DNA of 64,000 bases from Sinonovacula constricta (GCA_007844125.1 CM017571.1:32968613-33032612), one strand, 5' to 3'; counted from the first letter of the stretch, positions 1 through 12,990 are shown. Notes: generated by a model not told the origin, from the letters alone. A program made the numbers and translations.

Positions 1-1110
1 AAAGGTTCTGCAGAAAGTTGCAAGTCACAGTCTTAGATGCCAAAGATGGTTTCTGACGGATGAAGAAAAGTAACTATATGACAACCGTCTGACCACCATT
101 TGGTCGATACAGACGGTTAAGCCTATCATTTGAAATCTTATCATTGCCTGTAAAATTCCAAAGCAGACAGTCTGAAGTGCTAGAAGGTTTGCCAAAAACT
201 TAAGTTAAAGCAGGCGAAATTGTAATAAGTGGGCAAAGCGATACAATGGAAGAGGCTGTGTGAGAATATAACGAAAATCTTGTTCGAGAAGTTAACAGAA
301 ATATTAACAGGAAGCTTTGATAAACAGACGTGTCCTGTATGGGTGGAATGCAGACAAAAGAATGTGTTAAACCCCGCACGGTAAAAGTGCGAGAAATTAT
401 CGTCATACCAAAGCGAACAGGTGCCAAAGCGGTTTAACCTTTCTCATGATTTGTACATATCTGTCAACGGCCATGCCATCTAAAACGTCAATAGCTCAAC
501 AACAGCTAGCAAGATTATAATACGCCTTAAAAGCACTCAGTCGACTTGGAATCCCAGATACTGCTGTATCTGAGAATGAAACCCAAAACGGTGTGTTTGA
601 CAGCTAAATGAGTGTTTCAACATGATGTCGCATCCCACGTCCACAGCCAGTCTAAGAGTAAAGCAGAATCAACAGTCAAGATTACCGAACAAGTGAAAGA
701 AGAAAGCAACGTCCAGTCTACAAGATGTGAGGAAAGCAATAATGGACCAAAGGAATACTCCTACAGAAGCCATGGATATCAGTCTAACACAATAGCTTAT
801 GTCAAGTCGAACGAGGCACACAATACTCATTGCACAAAATTGTTTAACCAACACGGATTCCACCTCTACCCAACGAACGCAACAACAGAGCAGAGATGAG
901 AAACATGTGGAAATACGTCATCAAGCTAGATGGTCATTATGTAACATTTTAAGATCACATGATGTATACATATGGGGATATATCGTGTAAGCAACTTGCG
1001 GCATTGGTTTAAGTCCAAGATGAGCAAACACTTGTTCGTTAGGCACTTGTTCAGCTAACCAATGATATGTTAACTGTTCTACACAAGTTCTCTTAACATG
1101 ACGAATCGGC
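1..1110 (+). mobile_element. Decayed Ty3/Gypsy LTR-retrotransposon pol relic, left-arm copy
   Basis: Broken frames in the plus direction follow the order of a Gypsy polyprotein. Near 39-170 there is a reverse-transcriptase stretch (DAKDGF, then FGRYRRL). Near 208-255 comes the segment after the YxDD region (EIVISGQSDTMEEAV). Near 525-600 comes an integrase core (LSRLGIPDTAVSENETQNG), and near 612-890 the integrase C-terminal side (SKSKAESTVK, then LMSSRTRHT). Stops and frameshifts interrupt every part, so it cannot be active. The tail at about 1040-1140 matches the tail of the relic at 23280-23400 in opposite orientation, which shows that both are one insertion carried by the large inverted duplication. 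It lies antisense to gene A, downstream of its exon 4. No intact LTR is visible. Confidence 0.8.
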
Positions 1111-2273
1111 CACCAGCCTGCTTCATTCCTTTAAAGGTATACTAAATCTTGTAAAACAGTGTAATATATACAAAACAGTTTAAAACGAGATGTTTCTGGC
1201 AAAGGAATACTGGTTAAATTTATAGTTATAGTGTGCTAGACCACTCTTTGGGCCTGACTTTAATCTGACTATACAGATAAGCGCCAGCTACAACAGATCA
1301 AAATTGTAACATGTCCGAAAGCTGTGCCATTAACTCATTTTTATTTCTCGACATGTTCTATTCTTCGTCCATTTTAGTGGCTATGGCTTAGTTAATAATT
1401 AAAGAAATAAGCTGTATAGTTACATTTTTAAGTACGCACCTTTCAAACTGTTTTAGAGAAAACAAAAACAATTTGACAGCATTATTATGGCATTTGATAT
1501 TTTAATATGCTTTGATTTTTGGTCATAATCGAAAGAAAAAGTAATTTATTCCATTGCCGAGGACTCAGCTGCAGGTTTATAAGATTCTGATCTGATAACT
1601 TCGGTCTAAATCTACATGTTTGGCCTATGCTTGACATTTAGTTATCCGTAACAGTTTTACATGCTATTTGTGCCATAAATAATTAAAATGAACAGATCAT
1701 AAATAAAACTTGTATGTATTCTTTTTAAACCAATCTAACATTTCGATAGTAAATCGTTAAGCAAAGCATTAAAAGGCAGAGCATTCTAAGTCTAAGGACC
1801 AGGCCACTTGTGACCACTAAAATGATTCATCTGGGAAGAAATACAGGAGAAAATATCTGAAGGAAAACTTGGTCAGGAGAATAGCAACAGGCAATTACTC
1901 CAGAACATGAACAATGAAATCTCAGTGATCTCACCTTTATGCACAACTGCACATCATAACAATCAACTTTGCAAATATACAACTTCAAGGAATAATAAGT
2001 GAGGAGTTAAGATACAAAAGTATTTGTTAAGGAATATTACAACTGTGATAACTGTGGAATGAATAGTGCAATATGTAATAATTACCTCCTCTTGATGCAC
2101 AACTTAACATCAATATAAATTATCCAGTAAATAAAGACATTTTGTGAGTAATAAAGGAGGAGTTATCCCCACACAACTCTATTGGACGTTCTATATGTCG
2201 AATAGCATATTATAAACCTACGAGCAGATAAAAACTATATGAATGAACGACTTATCAAGACAAAATTCCTCAC
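1111..2273. other. Intron 4 of gene A (partial), non-coding
   Basis: No exon is visible here. Its reverse complement aligns with 22501-23280 in the intron after exon 4 of gene B. For example, a GATGTGCAG-GTGCATAAAGG stretch and a TTCTGGAGTAATT stretch occur in both. It is ordinary diverged intron sequence inside the left arm of the inverted duplication. Confidence 0.7.
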
Positions 2274-2425
2274 CATAAGGTAATCAATAAATATCATATT
2301 GTTTGGCAAGTCATGGATTATAACAGATGGCCCCAGTTGAATAAAGTTGTGGATTAAAGTAAACATGCACTGTCTGACACGAAAGATTTCACATACCTCG
2401 TCGTTCTTGTAAGTTTCTTCCAGAC
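2274..2425 (-). CDS. Gene A coding exon 4
   Basis: This exon has an AG acceptor just above 2425 and a GT donor (ATG then gtgagg) just below 2274. It holds 2 nt plus 50 codons. Its position, phase and flanks match exon 4 of gene B (22331-22500), which has 56 codons. The protein is much diverged from B: the first half aligns (GLEETYKND against GWEGTSKTS), while the second half is hydrophobic in A and basic in B. The next exon lies left of the window. Confidence 0.65.
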
Positions 2426-2574
2426 CTGTTGAAGTATAAATAAATATAAAGTGAATGCCAATATCCAAGAACAATAAACTGGGTAACAAACCATTTAATG
2501 GGCTTGAAATGTTTCTTAAAAACTAAACATTTACACATTTTGAAACAATAAAATAATGCATAATACAGATGTAC

Positions 2575-2875
2575 CTCCAAATCCGCGGAAGTCATCTGGA
2601 AAGTCATCTAAATGCCCCAGCGAGTCTCTTATGTGGCCCAGCTTGTGTGCTCTCTCGTCTGAGATAAATTCTGTCATCAACTGCTCCATTTGTTTCACCA
2701 CGTCCATCACTGTCTTCTCTAGACCACTCTGCACCAAGTGACTCAGGTTGCCTGTCCACTGATCCCGATTGGATATGTCTTCCATTTTGCAACACATTTT
2801 ATTGTCCTTGCTGACAAAGTATGTATTTTGCTGCGGAAATTTCTTTAATCTAAAAAAATCGACTTCCTCTGACTC
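2575..2875 (-). CDS. Gene A coding exon 3
   Basis: The acceptor is tttag before 2875 and the donor is G|gtacat after 2575; the exon has 100 codons plus 1 nt, starting in phase 0. It is clearly homologous to exon 3 of gene B: NTYFVSKD, MCCKMED and VMDVVKQMEQLM in A match HTYFVRKD, VCCKMED and VMDVVKQMEQFM in B. The pattern looks soluble and mostly helical, and I do not recognise the family. The end of the exon (DDFPDDFRGFGG) is more acidic and about 11 codons shorter than in B. Confidence 0.85.
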
Positions 2876-5437
2876 CTAAAGATAGAAAATGTAATAGTTT
2901 ACAGATGCTCTTAATAATAATATTTTTACTTTTAATACATGTACATTGTAGTATCAAAGAGCTAAACAGAGTTGATGATATGGCTTCATTAGCACTGGTG
3001 TATTTTTTCGGCCGATTGACATCAAATGCTAAATATGATGTACTTATTTAGAACATATTAGAACATAGGATGACATTAAAATTGTCTTTTTGCCAGTCAA
3101 AGCTATGATTCAAATAGGTCAACTTAGGTACTGTATTTGTACACTATTGTTTTCAGTCAACACATGTACCTTCTGATTAACACAATATGTATTATAATCA
3201 ATGAGATATCGTGGCGATGTACGTAACGATGGTAAATGGACCTAGCCTTTTAGTTTTGCCAGTGGACAAATTGTCAGTTGTAGGCCCAGCTCCGCTATAT
3301 AGTATTTTCTACTGGCCGTTCTCAATAATTAAAGTAATCCGTATAGAGTCTTCCTTATCACAAGGTATTGCTGTATACTTTATATAACAGCTATTTTCAA
3401 TTACCAAGATATTTTTTTAAATTTTTATTATAAATGCTCATGTATTAATGCAATACTTCTGTAATATTTCTAATTCGATACAATTTGTCTTTTTTGCAAG
3501 GTACAATTCGAACATTTTGTGATTAGTTTAAAATGCATTAATTCAGACGGCCTTATAAACATCTTTACAATTCAGCATCCTTGATTTAATGGTTAAGAGG
3601 TTAGACTACTATCAGGTGTCAGCGGGTTCGAACCATGAATCCGGCCATGTAATGTAAGTCGAGCAAGACTTTATACTGCACATTTAACAATGTTCTCAGG
3701 AGATGGGCAGTTAAGAGAGATGCACATTAGTGAAAAGAACGTGTTTCCAAATTGACTATAAATATATAACTTAGCTCCTACTCCCATAAGGGACATACCA
3801 TAAATAATACCTGTCGGGTACAACAGCGAAATAGCGATGTACAAAAAAATGTTAGAAGGTCCGTAGGGCAGGCTCCAACAGGAACAATGTGACATCTTAA
3901 AGCCAAATATTGCCATTTCCTGCATTTCTGATGCTTGTCAGACCTTCATAGAAAATATTTTACACACATGTTTAATGTCATTGTATTTTAATACATTTTA
4001 TGCTTAAATACATGCTCATTCGTCTGCAAAACTGGACATGTATGTGGAAATAATACTACTAGTGACATAAAGATGTGAAAAAACCTGAAGTGTTAACATA
4101 TATCTTTTTACAATGTCAGAAGGCGGCGTCTAGACTCCCCAATGCAGCGTACCGCTTGATCCGGCATTTATCGGCACAAACGAACCATCTCTCTGCTGCT
4201 GTACTATTCTATTATAGATGCTAGGTACATATCTGCTGCTTTGCTGTGTTGCTTTATGTCTGCTTCCTATGCTTGCAGTTGCAAGTTGCATGATGAATTG
4301 CGCCATACTTGGTTTCTTTTGTGAAACGAAACCTAGCCGAACAGCTGTACATAACTATTTATGCCTTTTACCTTCTTTTGTGATTGCAAGCTTCATTTTG
4401 TTGTTGCAAGCTACACTGTTATACACAGCATATTCATTTTCATTTGTCTGCAAATGTCTCATAGTACCACTGTAATTTCCTGTTATTGCCTGCTACACTA
4501 CTGTCCACTAAACGATAGATTCTATAAGAGACACCGCCCTCCAGAGAGGCGCCAATTGTTTCGGATGGCCCAGGAAAAAACATATTATTGCATTCGCTTT
4601 AAAATGCCAGGCAAACGAACAGGATGCATGTCCATTGAGAGTGACTTTATTAAATGTAATCTCTTTATGATTTTTCTCCAGTACAACGTATTAATTGTAA
4701 GGTTTTCACAGCTGAAAGTACGATTCGGGGACACCAAAGATCGATCTGTTTTTTTTTTAATGAAAACGCAAATGTTCCAGGGTTTTAAATTTGTATTAAT
4801 AATTTATAGCGCGTATTGTTTCCTAGTCAAGTAAGAAGTTCATACAACTCAACTCGATAATAATAAAGTCATCGGGCTATCTGTGTTAGCTTTTTCACAA
4901 AATGAATGGGATGTAGTTGCGAAAGTCAAAATAATCACCTATTGTGAAATTTGCTCAAAATATAACCCAGCACTAGCCCATGGTGTGGCTTCCCTTAATT
5001 TTCAAAGGGAGGAAATAACTTGCAACTTTAAATGAGCAAGATAAAAAATATCAATACAATCGGAACAAGAATTGTGAATTTTGTTTGAATTGTGCATGTA
5101 CATATGTCATTCAAAGGACTCATCCTTCAGTGTTTACAGTTCTCTACAGTGTTTGTAAGCCTTGATTTCCCTTAGCTCTTACCCTGCAATACAAGAATTA
5201 AGTTTAGGCATGTAGAATAGATCCAGACCAGGCAGTTTCCCCTGCAGTATTTGCTGCCGAGCCTTTAGCAATATATCGTGCATCTTTGTATAAGGTTGCA
5301 ACTAAACCAATATATAACATTAATTTGACATTTTGTAGCTTGTTAAATAAATAAATACAGCATAAGATGGCTTGAGCAGATCTAGCTTCAAAGGTAATTT
5401 GATAATAACAAACTTAATATTTTAGTTTTTACTTTAC
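2876..5437. other. Intron 2 of gene A
   Basis: Non-coding. The part from about 2880 to 3320 is the mirror image of 21420-21844 just upstream of exon 3 in gene B, with a shared GCGGAGCTGGGC and GTGTTGACTGAAAACAA. A tRNA-like segment lies at 3588-3646. Open frames around 4218-4834 have no exon-like composition and no mirror in gene B, and I regard them as chance. The intron is about 2 kb shorter than its counterpart in B (17311-21844), so the difference must come from insertions in B, deletions in A, or both. Confidence 0.7.
3588..3646 (+). repeat. tRNA-like segment, probable SINE head fragment
   Basis: A box A-like GGTTAAGAGGTTAGA is followed about 25 bp later by a box B-like GGGTTCGAACC. The segment lacks a complete acceptor stem, so I read it as a piece of a tRNA-derived SINE and not as a working tRNA gene. 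Confidence 0.45.
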
Positions 5438-5688
5438 CTCCGATAGTTCTCCTGACAATACAATGATATCAATTCTTGTAGGCTTTGAAGTTTTCCGAAA
5501 ACCTCCCCTTGGAATGGCACCAAGCCTCGTTTTGTATTCTTTGTCCGCATCTTTGACCAAAAATTGTTTGCTTTTAAAGAAATCTGAATCTTCTTTTTTG
5601 AAAAATACAAATAAGTTGAGTTTTGACTTCAAAGGTTTTCTACGTTTTTCTTTGGCCCAATCAAGGCATCTACGAAACTTTGTTGAAC
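5438..5688 (-). CDS. Gene A coding exon 2
   Basis: The acceptor is tttag above 5688 and the donor is GAG|gtaaag below 5438; the exon holds 2 nt plus 83 codons and ends in phase 0. It is homologous to exon 2 of gene B (95 codons): LKSKLNLFVFFKKEDSDF and FLVKDADKEYK in A match LKSKLDLFVFYEKEDSDF and FLVKNVDKEHK in B. A lacks about a dozen residues in two places. The acidic ED after a beta-strand-like LFVF stretch is weakly reminiscent of TIR-type folds, but this is only an impression. Confidence 0.88.
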
Positions 5689-6744
5689 CTAAACCAAATA
5701 AACAGGAAAATATAAATAGGAATATACATAAGTCCTATAACACTTATTAAATGTTTATTGTTTAAAGAAATCAGTAATCTTACCCATATAATTTAACTTA
5801 TTTAAATCAATCTACAATTATTGAATACATTAATACTTCATTCTTAAACCTCTGATTGGTTACATATTAAACTATATTCAAATTTTGACTAGAAGCCTTA
5901 CATGGATCTCAGGCTCGAGTTTAAAGGTCATAAATATATGTTCGTATATAAAAAAGGACTATTTGAATTATTGGTTCACTATCCACCCAATCATTGAACT
6001 ATTGATGACTGGTATATAATCATGACATATACTCTAGTATGCGTAGTTTTAAGCTCTACTATGATTTTGAAATTTAAATGGCTATAAATAATTAAAAAGC
6101 AGTGTAACATAATATCATATCCAACAGATTAGGGTTTAACATCCACTGAAGTGTGAACGTCTGTGAACATTTGTTTTTATGACAAACCCACTGGTTTAAT
6201 ACTTTGTTTTGTTTCAATGTTAGGTAAAATATTGGAATAAGAAAGCCATGATGGCCCTGAATCGTTCATCTGAGGACACATTATTTCAGTATGATTGAAA
6301 TACTATCGCAAGTCTAAATATACAAAAATATATCTTTGACATCAAAGGATGAAAAGTTTTGGAAAATTAACCCAATCAGTTAAAAGCTTTGACGTTTTAC
6401 ATGGCCAATTATAATCTCTTAAATACGGGCCTAGTTATATGAGATTTTATCTGAGAGCATGTCTCAAGTTAAACATATGCAGTAAGGGAGCGCTTTAATG
6501 TTCTCGTTTTTTAACTGTTGCATTTCAAGCCTGAACATGTAATTATTTAGTATATTAGTTAAATATACAACAGGGTCAACAATATTATGTGGCAGAAGAA
6601 AGACTAACTTTGTACAAACGTATACACCCGTTATCACGAAGAATAAAAAAAAGTATTCATTTTAGAATCTTAGGTTTTTTTCTAATTCAAATTTATTTAA
6701 AGAATTTTCCTTATATTTTATACAATGGTAAAATGTCTTAGCTT

Positions 6745-6767
6745 AAATAATAAAATAATAATAATAA

Positions 6768-6818
<51 letters not shown>

Positions 6819-6826
6819 TAATAAAA
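6745..6826. repeat. (AAT)n microsatellite
   Basis: More than twenty AAT units run nearly without interruption inside intron 1 of gene A. The long isoleucine run of the overlapping open frame is only a translation of this repeat. Confidence 0.95.
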
Positions 6827-7011
6827 TATGGGTTCATCCAAGGAACTTATTCCCATGCTAACATAAATCTTTTATTGTCACGAATATATGTAGAGTGTAT
6901 GTTTATTAATTACCTTACTTTAATCATTTTAATCAGTGACTTTAAATCTAATTTTCAGTAACTAACTCCCATGAATCCCGATTAACCAGACTTGTATTGA
7001 CCAATAAGAAC

Positions 7012-7070
7012 AATGTACATGGTCACAGTGAATATGGTCACAGTGTACATGGTCACAGAGTACATGGTCT
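7012..7070. repeat. Short tandem repeat, 15-16 bp unit
   Basis: About four copies of a unit close to ACATGGTCACAGTGT are present. It lies in intron 1 of gene A. Confidence 0.85.
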
Positions 7071-7426
7071 TCTTTAAAGTGGACACAGTAGAACGACTGT
7101 TACTTATTTCACGCCATGAAGTTAACGATTAATACCTACAGTATATAAATATAAATATATGTACAAAATACTTTTGTTTGTCTATATAAGCAAATGCTGA
7201 GGTATACAACAAAACATGTTTCCGTACTATTACAGTTTAAAAAAAATAACAGCATGTTTGTTCTTTTAAATGTCCTTATTTCCAACTAATATATAAAAGA
7301 TATAGGGTAAATATTTAGCAAAATAAGTAAAAGGATATCAACAGCATATTACTCCACAGACAGCCTTACAAAATTTACTTAAAAGATGCAAAAAATGAAT
7401 TTATATCAATTCCTTTTTTAAATTAC

Positions 7427-7538
7427 CTGCTAATCTCTCGAAATACTTTATCAATGTGTCCGCCCTTTCGCTGAGGTAATCATACCTCGGATAACAATAA
7501 GCAGGTACCCCGATCAGTTGTCCGCGTAACAGAGCCAT
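7427..7538 (-). CDS. Gene A coding exon 1 with start codon
   Basis: This is the first coding exon: ATG at 7538-7536 and donor G|gtaatt below 7427, giving 37 codons plus 1 nt. The peptide starts MALLRGQLIGVPAYCYPRYD and continues YLSERAD. It is almost identical to exon 1 of gene B, with the same length, phase and donor. No signal peptide is visible, which suggests a cytoplasmic start for the protein. The start is supported by conservation between both copies and by the identical upstream splice acceptor. Confidence 0.9.
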
Positions 7539-7598
7539 TTTGGCTCAGAGCTTTAAGCTGATATTTACAATCAATGAGCTCTTGTCTGAAACATGAAC
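7539..7598 (-). other. Gene A 5' UTR part of exon 1
   Basis: A ttttgcag acceptor sits 60 bp above the start codon, and the same acceptor stands upstream of the gene B start. This implies a spliced leader exon further out in the palindrome core. I could not identify the first exon or the promoter. Confidence 0.65.
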
Positions 7599-8747
7599 CT
7601 GCAAAATAAAATATTCAAATGAAATTGATTCTTGAAAATGTACAATATTCTTATATAAAAAGAAATTGTTTTCATTTCTTAGCTGAAAGGTTCTTCATCA
7701 TGCCACCATTTTTAGTGCCTATAAACACGTACACTTGCACAAACAAACATCTAATCTTGGGCAGATTGGGTGAAGAAAAGTGGCTGATAGGAGTAAGTCA
7801 CAGAAATGTATAGAACTTGTTAATATTTTTGAATTCATTTTAATTTAGGACTATTTAAATAAATAGAATAACATTTTTGTAAATGATTTTAAATTCACTT
7901 GCAAAATATATAATTCATTTTGACATATGACATGCAAAATATTAACTAAATGGCTAAATAAAACCTTTAAATTCTATGTGCAAGTATTGTATAATTCGTA
8001 CAAATAACATTACTAGTCGGGTGAGGTGGTAAAAAACAAAACATACTCTAATATGTAAATCATACGGTAATAGTATAGTATGGTATTGTTTCTTAATAAT
8101 CTGAACATCTGAAGTAGACAACAAGGAAATGGCCGTCCAAACAGCTGTAATATTGTCAACAGAGTGCGTTTTTGGGTTGAAAACGCGTGTTTGGGTTGAC
8201 AACGCGTCATTCATTTCAACCAGATAAAACGGAAGCATTTAAATTACGAAAAATGTTTATCCAGAAATACGTATCATCCGAACACTGGTAAAATATTTGT
8301 TTTGTAAATTGTAATAATAAGCTACAGGGAAAAAGTAGACCAACAGAAGTTTCCAGATGTTTAACAAAATACAACACAGCATAACATTTTTTCATATGAG
8401 TTTTATATGAGTTGATAGTAACATTCTTAAATGTATAAGATTTTATCAGTAAAGAAAGCTAACCCTTTAGACAAATCTCGAATATTCTGTCTACTTTCGT
8501 TTTCTGAATAAAGAGAGAATATATGTATGACTACAGTGCGGAAAGGAGCTAATTGCGAAAAGAAATGTCGCGAAAAGGAGTTTTGTTTTGATTACTGTGC
8601 TTATTACTTAATAACAATGACTTATTTCGGGGAAATAAACTTGATTTATATGTTTTCATAAAGACTTTAAACGTGTAAATAAACAATTATCTATATACTA
8701 GATGCGTGAAGGAAAAAGGCCGTCGATATGAAACACAGCGGTGTATA

Positions 8748-8824
8748 CTCATTCCGGACCATCTGCATTCCGGACCATCATTTCAGACCATCATTCCGGA
8801 CCATGTTATAATCATCCCGGACCA
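8748..8824. repeat. Short degenerate tandem repeat (TTCCGGACCAT)
   Basis: Five diverged copies of a 13-16 bp unit containing ATTCCGGACCAT lie next to each other. No matching array is obvious in the opposite arm. Confidence 0.75.
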
Positions 8825-9699
8825 GTTTGATCCTTATTGATCTGTCAAGCAAAATTTAGTCTTATCCATGGTAAATCACTCTTAGGACAATAAAACAATT
8901 TAAAGGAGCGATTTACTTAACCAAAAAAAAATCCTGTTCACACCTTTCCGCTATATCTACCACGTTTATTGTGAACTAAAATGAAATAGTAAGTGAAGGG
9001 TAAGCCAAATACGAAAAGTCTATACCAAGTGCATTCCCTTTCGGATTGCATAAGCTAGAAACAGATATAGGCCTCGGAGGTAATATGAGGGAAAAGCAGC
9101 CCCTGTAAGATGGCAGGCAACCCCAAAGACAATAACACACTCTGTTGTCATAACACGTTACTAAATGGCACACATACAGCAGAATATGATAGAGAGAGTC
9201 AGACAGAGTGAAATGGAGAAAGCGTAAGAGAAATTCAGAGTGACCCATTTTATTTCTTCGCCGATTTCTGTGTGTACTCAACACTCACAAACTATGTCAA
9301 ATACTAAAAGTAATTAAAACGTATACCTATGGTTACAGAAGGTAAAAACTGACATTATAAACACAGTATATATGATACGACTTAAAACAGTGCACGTGTG
9401 TAAATGTGTTGGATACAAAAATGTAAAATGTTATGTTAGAAACCACGCGGACCTTACATTACCCATTCGTGTGTTGTAGCCCTGATTTAAGCCGATAATG
9501 TGTGTTAAACTGAAAAAGTCTACTGTGGATATTCAAAGCATTTTTCAAAATAGGCTATTTTGATTATTTGATTGCCTTATTTCTTAGTGCAACTTAGTTT
9601 TCTTCAAATGTGCAAGAGCTACTTAACAATGTACAGAAGACCGAAGCACGTACCATAAATCCCGTTTTGTCCAAACTATAACCACGAGGTTCTTTTCCG

Positions 9700-10480
9700 A
9701 ACGTGTGCGGAAAGAAGCGAAGATGATTCCAGTGGTGTATTTCATCTCCACGTCTCCTTTTCTCTTTACGGAAAAGTGGAAAAGGAGTATTCCGTTTAAA
9801 ATATCGCAACTTCTTACATTTTAAAATAATTCTTAGACCTGATCTTTCGGGAATAATGCTAACTACTAAAGACAAATTAAGTGAACGTCACGTTACATCC
9901 CCAAATTCTTAGTATACAAAGTGGCTGTATGGCTCCTTTTTGCTCTACGGATATGGGCGAAAGGACATTTATTGGTTAATAAATCGCTACTTCTAATATT
10001 TTATACCAAAAGTATACCATTTCTACGGCTGATTGTCGCTCAACTGTAAAGTGTTAAAGAGAGTTTCATTGGTTAAAAAATCAGTACTTTTAATGTGTTA
10101 TAGTTATCGTAAGACCTGATCTTATATGTATACGCATAATACTGACATATTAAGTGTAGGGCAATTAACAAATGAAAATCTTTTTATACCAAATGTACAT
10201 TATCTCTATGTCTCCTTTTCACTCTACGGAAAAACACGAGTTCAAACAAACTATAAAAAATGATCGCCTTAAACTTTGATTTTACGTTTGTATACATAAA
10301 CTAATATGTCTATTTTAACAATATACAACAACGATGTGATCATATGATATTCCACGGCTCCTTTTCGCTCAACGGAAAATGGCGAAAGGGGGTTACATTA
10401 GTTAAACATGTTAAGTGCTATACTTCTACCTTTCGCTTTACGGATAGGGGCGAAAAGTAGTTTTACTGATTAAAAATATC
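9700..10480. repeat. Decayed repeat cluster with CCTTTTCGCTCTACGGAAAAG boxes, left arm
   Basis: About five copies of a box close to CTTTTCGCTCTACGGAAAAG occur near 9757, 9940, 10210, 10355 and 10430. They are often followed by TTGGTTAAWAAATCG-like sequence. The units are roughly 80-270 bp apart and strongly diverged, as in an old satellite-like tandem family. Mirror copies lie at 12100-12990. Confidence 0.6.
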
Positions 10481-10720
10481 GACAGTTAATATTTCAAATT
10501 TATTCTAGCATCTGATCTAAAGCTAAAGTGTATATTGTGGAATATAAATAAAATTTAAAGTGAATTGCAAGATACATTCCAAAGTCTATATCATATGAAT
10601 GATCCACTGATCGACCACGTATATTGTTGACAATTAATGAACGATTAAGTCTAATGACTCCGTAGTTCTGGTCAGAGATTTCAATCTACGTTAACATTAA
10701 GCTGAACGTTGCAATACTGA

Positions 10721-11989
10721 TTTATGGAAAATACAAATATGTTATGCTTATTATATTACTTTCTTGTAGGACGAGTTTAACATGTGAATTTATATATATT
10801 GCAATTGTGGTCCTCGATAAACACATCAGACAATATGTTTTATGTTATTTCTTTAAATAAAAAAGTCCATTGTTACATATTCTTTCAAAGAATCAACTCA
10901 TAAAGCCCCACTTGGTTTATATATATATATCAAGTAAGAATTAAAAAAGGAAAGACACATAGTTATATAAAATCATAGCGCAAGCAATATTCGACACCAA
11001 AAATCCATTTACATAGGCTACTGGGTCCGAGGTTATAATTATTTTAGCTTAAGTCTAAGCTAAACCTCGAGAATCTGAATTTTATGAATTTTAGAAATCT
11101 TGCCAATGAAATGCTTGAGAATTATCTCAGACTCAAACTCAATGTATTATAATCTAAGGCTCTGATCCCATTAAATGCAAAGATAATCAGTGTGTTTGAA
11201 TTATCACAATAAAACACGCGTACATTAGGCAGAATAGTGATAATCTAACTAGTAATAAAACAAAACAATATAAACAATAATTGTCGATGCATTTACGCTT
11301 ATACATCCGGACTTGTTGAATGCCACTAAACAAAACAAAACCATTAACTAACAATCAAACGATGTTATATACATTTATACAAACAACAATTAACAATTCA
11401 CAAAACGAGAACATAAACATGAGCAATTAAAGTCGAAGATAATAACAACGGCTTTGTCAGCTCTAGTGTAGGGGTCTGGGAGAGTCAGGGGAGTCCGGAC
11501 AATGACCCTACTCCCTGAAACTGTCAAAATAATCTACAAATGATCTTTTTAACATTTCAGATTGTGTCACATCTTCACGACACTATTTTTAATTTTTTCA
11601 GATATGTTTTCCAGTGCTAAAGATAAGACTAGTAAACACGTACTTGCTCCTAAAATTTCTTGACAAAAACGCACTAAAATTAAACAATATGTGTAAAAAT
11701 ACTTCATATGAAGTTCTGTCAAGCATCTGAATTTTATTTTGTTCAGATAGTCAGTGAGAATTATACGCAAAAACCCTTTAGCAGCTAAAACGTGTCTGCT
11801 GAGCGACGAAACTACTCTTAACCCATACTTTGCACGAAGACAATTTTTAACATAATCCCATATTGTTACATTTCATGCTAAAACATGCAAAGCTTTGTTC
11901 AACACACCGGACTACCGGAACATAATATTTATAATATACTGTACTATAACCGCTGTTGTTTTTATCATATTGACGTCACATGAATACAA
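10721..11989. other. Central spacer of the A/B palindrome
   Basis: I could not align the two sides in this stretch. It is AT-rich, holds no gene that I can support, and contains a short TA run at 10918-10930. Confidence 0.5.
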
Positions 11990-12099
11990 GCGCAATTGTT
12001 AGTGCAAACGTTCAGCTAATTTTAACAAATATTGAAATCTCTGAGCAGAACTACCGTATCACTGGACTTAATCGTTACTTGGTAAATAACCATAGGTGT

Positions 12100-12990
12100 G
12101 GTATAACTCCCTTTTGCCATTTTCTGTTGAGCTAAAAAGAACATTGGAGATGGAATACACTTGACATATATAGACTTTGGAGAATTATCTTGCCCTGCAC
12201 TTAATCGTTTATTACTAGTTAACAATATACGTGGTAGGTCAAGTATTATGTTAATAATGAAATATAAGAAAACTTCTATTCGCAATTAAGAAGTTTTGCA
12301 AACATAGATTTGTTTGCCATGCGCGAAATTTCTATCATATGATCTTATCGTTGTTGTAAAATTGTTAAAAAAGACACATTAGTTTATTCATACTAACATA
12401 AACTTGAAGTTTAAGGCGACCATTTTTATTGTTTGTTTAGGAAAAAAGAACTTACTTTTTGTACTTTTCCGTAGAGCGAAAAGGAACCATGGAGATGAAA
12501 TACATTTGGTATAAATGGTTTTGCAGCTGCGAATTGTCCTTCACTTAATCTGTCAGTACTTGGCGTAGCCATGATAGAGCAGGTCTTAGCATAATTATAA
12601 AACATTTATAGTACTGATTTTCTAACCAATGAAACTTCTTTCAGCCCTTTACCTTTGAGCAACAATCAGCCGTGGAAATGGAATACACTTGGTATAAAAT
12701 ATTAGAAGTAGCGATTTATTTACCAATAAATCTCCTTTCACCCACACCCGTAGTGCGAAAATGAGCCGTGCGTATTAAATACACTTTGTATACATAGACT
12801 TTGGAGATGTTTCTTGTGGTTCATTTAATATTTATTTACTAAACATACGCGGAAGACCAGGCCATAGAATCATTTTAAAATATTGGAAGTTGCAATATTT
12901 TACCTATATACTCGTTTTTGCACTTTTCCGTAGAGCGAAAATAAGCCTTACAGATGGAATACACCGATCAAATTATCATCGCTTCTTTCA
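12100..12990. repeat. Decayed repeat cluster with CTTTTCCGTAGAGCGAAAAG boxes, right arm
   Basis: This is the mirror image of the cluster at 9700-10480. Boxes occur near 12466, 12650, 12745 and 12925, each followed by sequence like TGGARATGGAATACAYTTGGTATA. The box itself is an imperfect hairpin (CTTTTC pairing with GAAAAG). Confidence 0.6.

Larger units (their letters stand above)
5689..7426. other. Intron 1 of gene A
   Basis: Non-coding. It is mirrored in intron 1 of gene B (15329-17023). For example, AAATACGGGCCTA followed by ATTTTATCTGAGAGC near 6421-6460 matches the reverse complement around 15790-15845. It contains an (AAT)n microsatellite and a short 15-16 bp tandem repeat, both listed separately. 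Confidence 0.7.

Noticed and set aside
4361..4834. 157-codon open frame in intron 2 of gene A
   Set aside because: It has low-complexity hydrophobic composition, no counterpart in gene B and no family resemblance.
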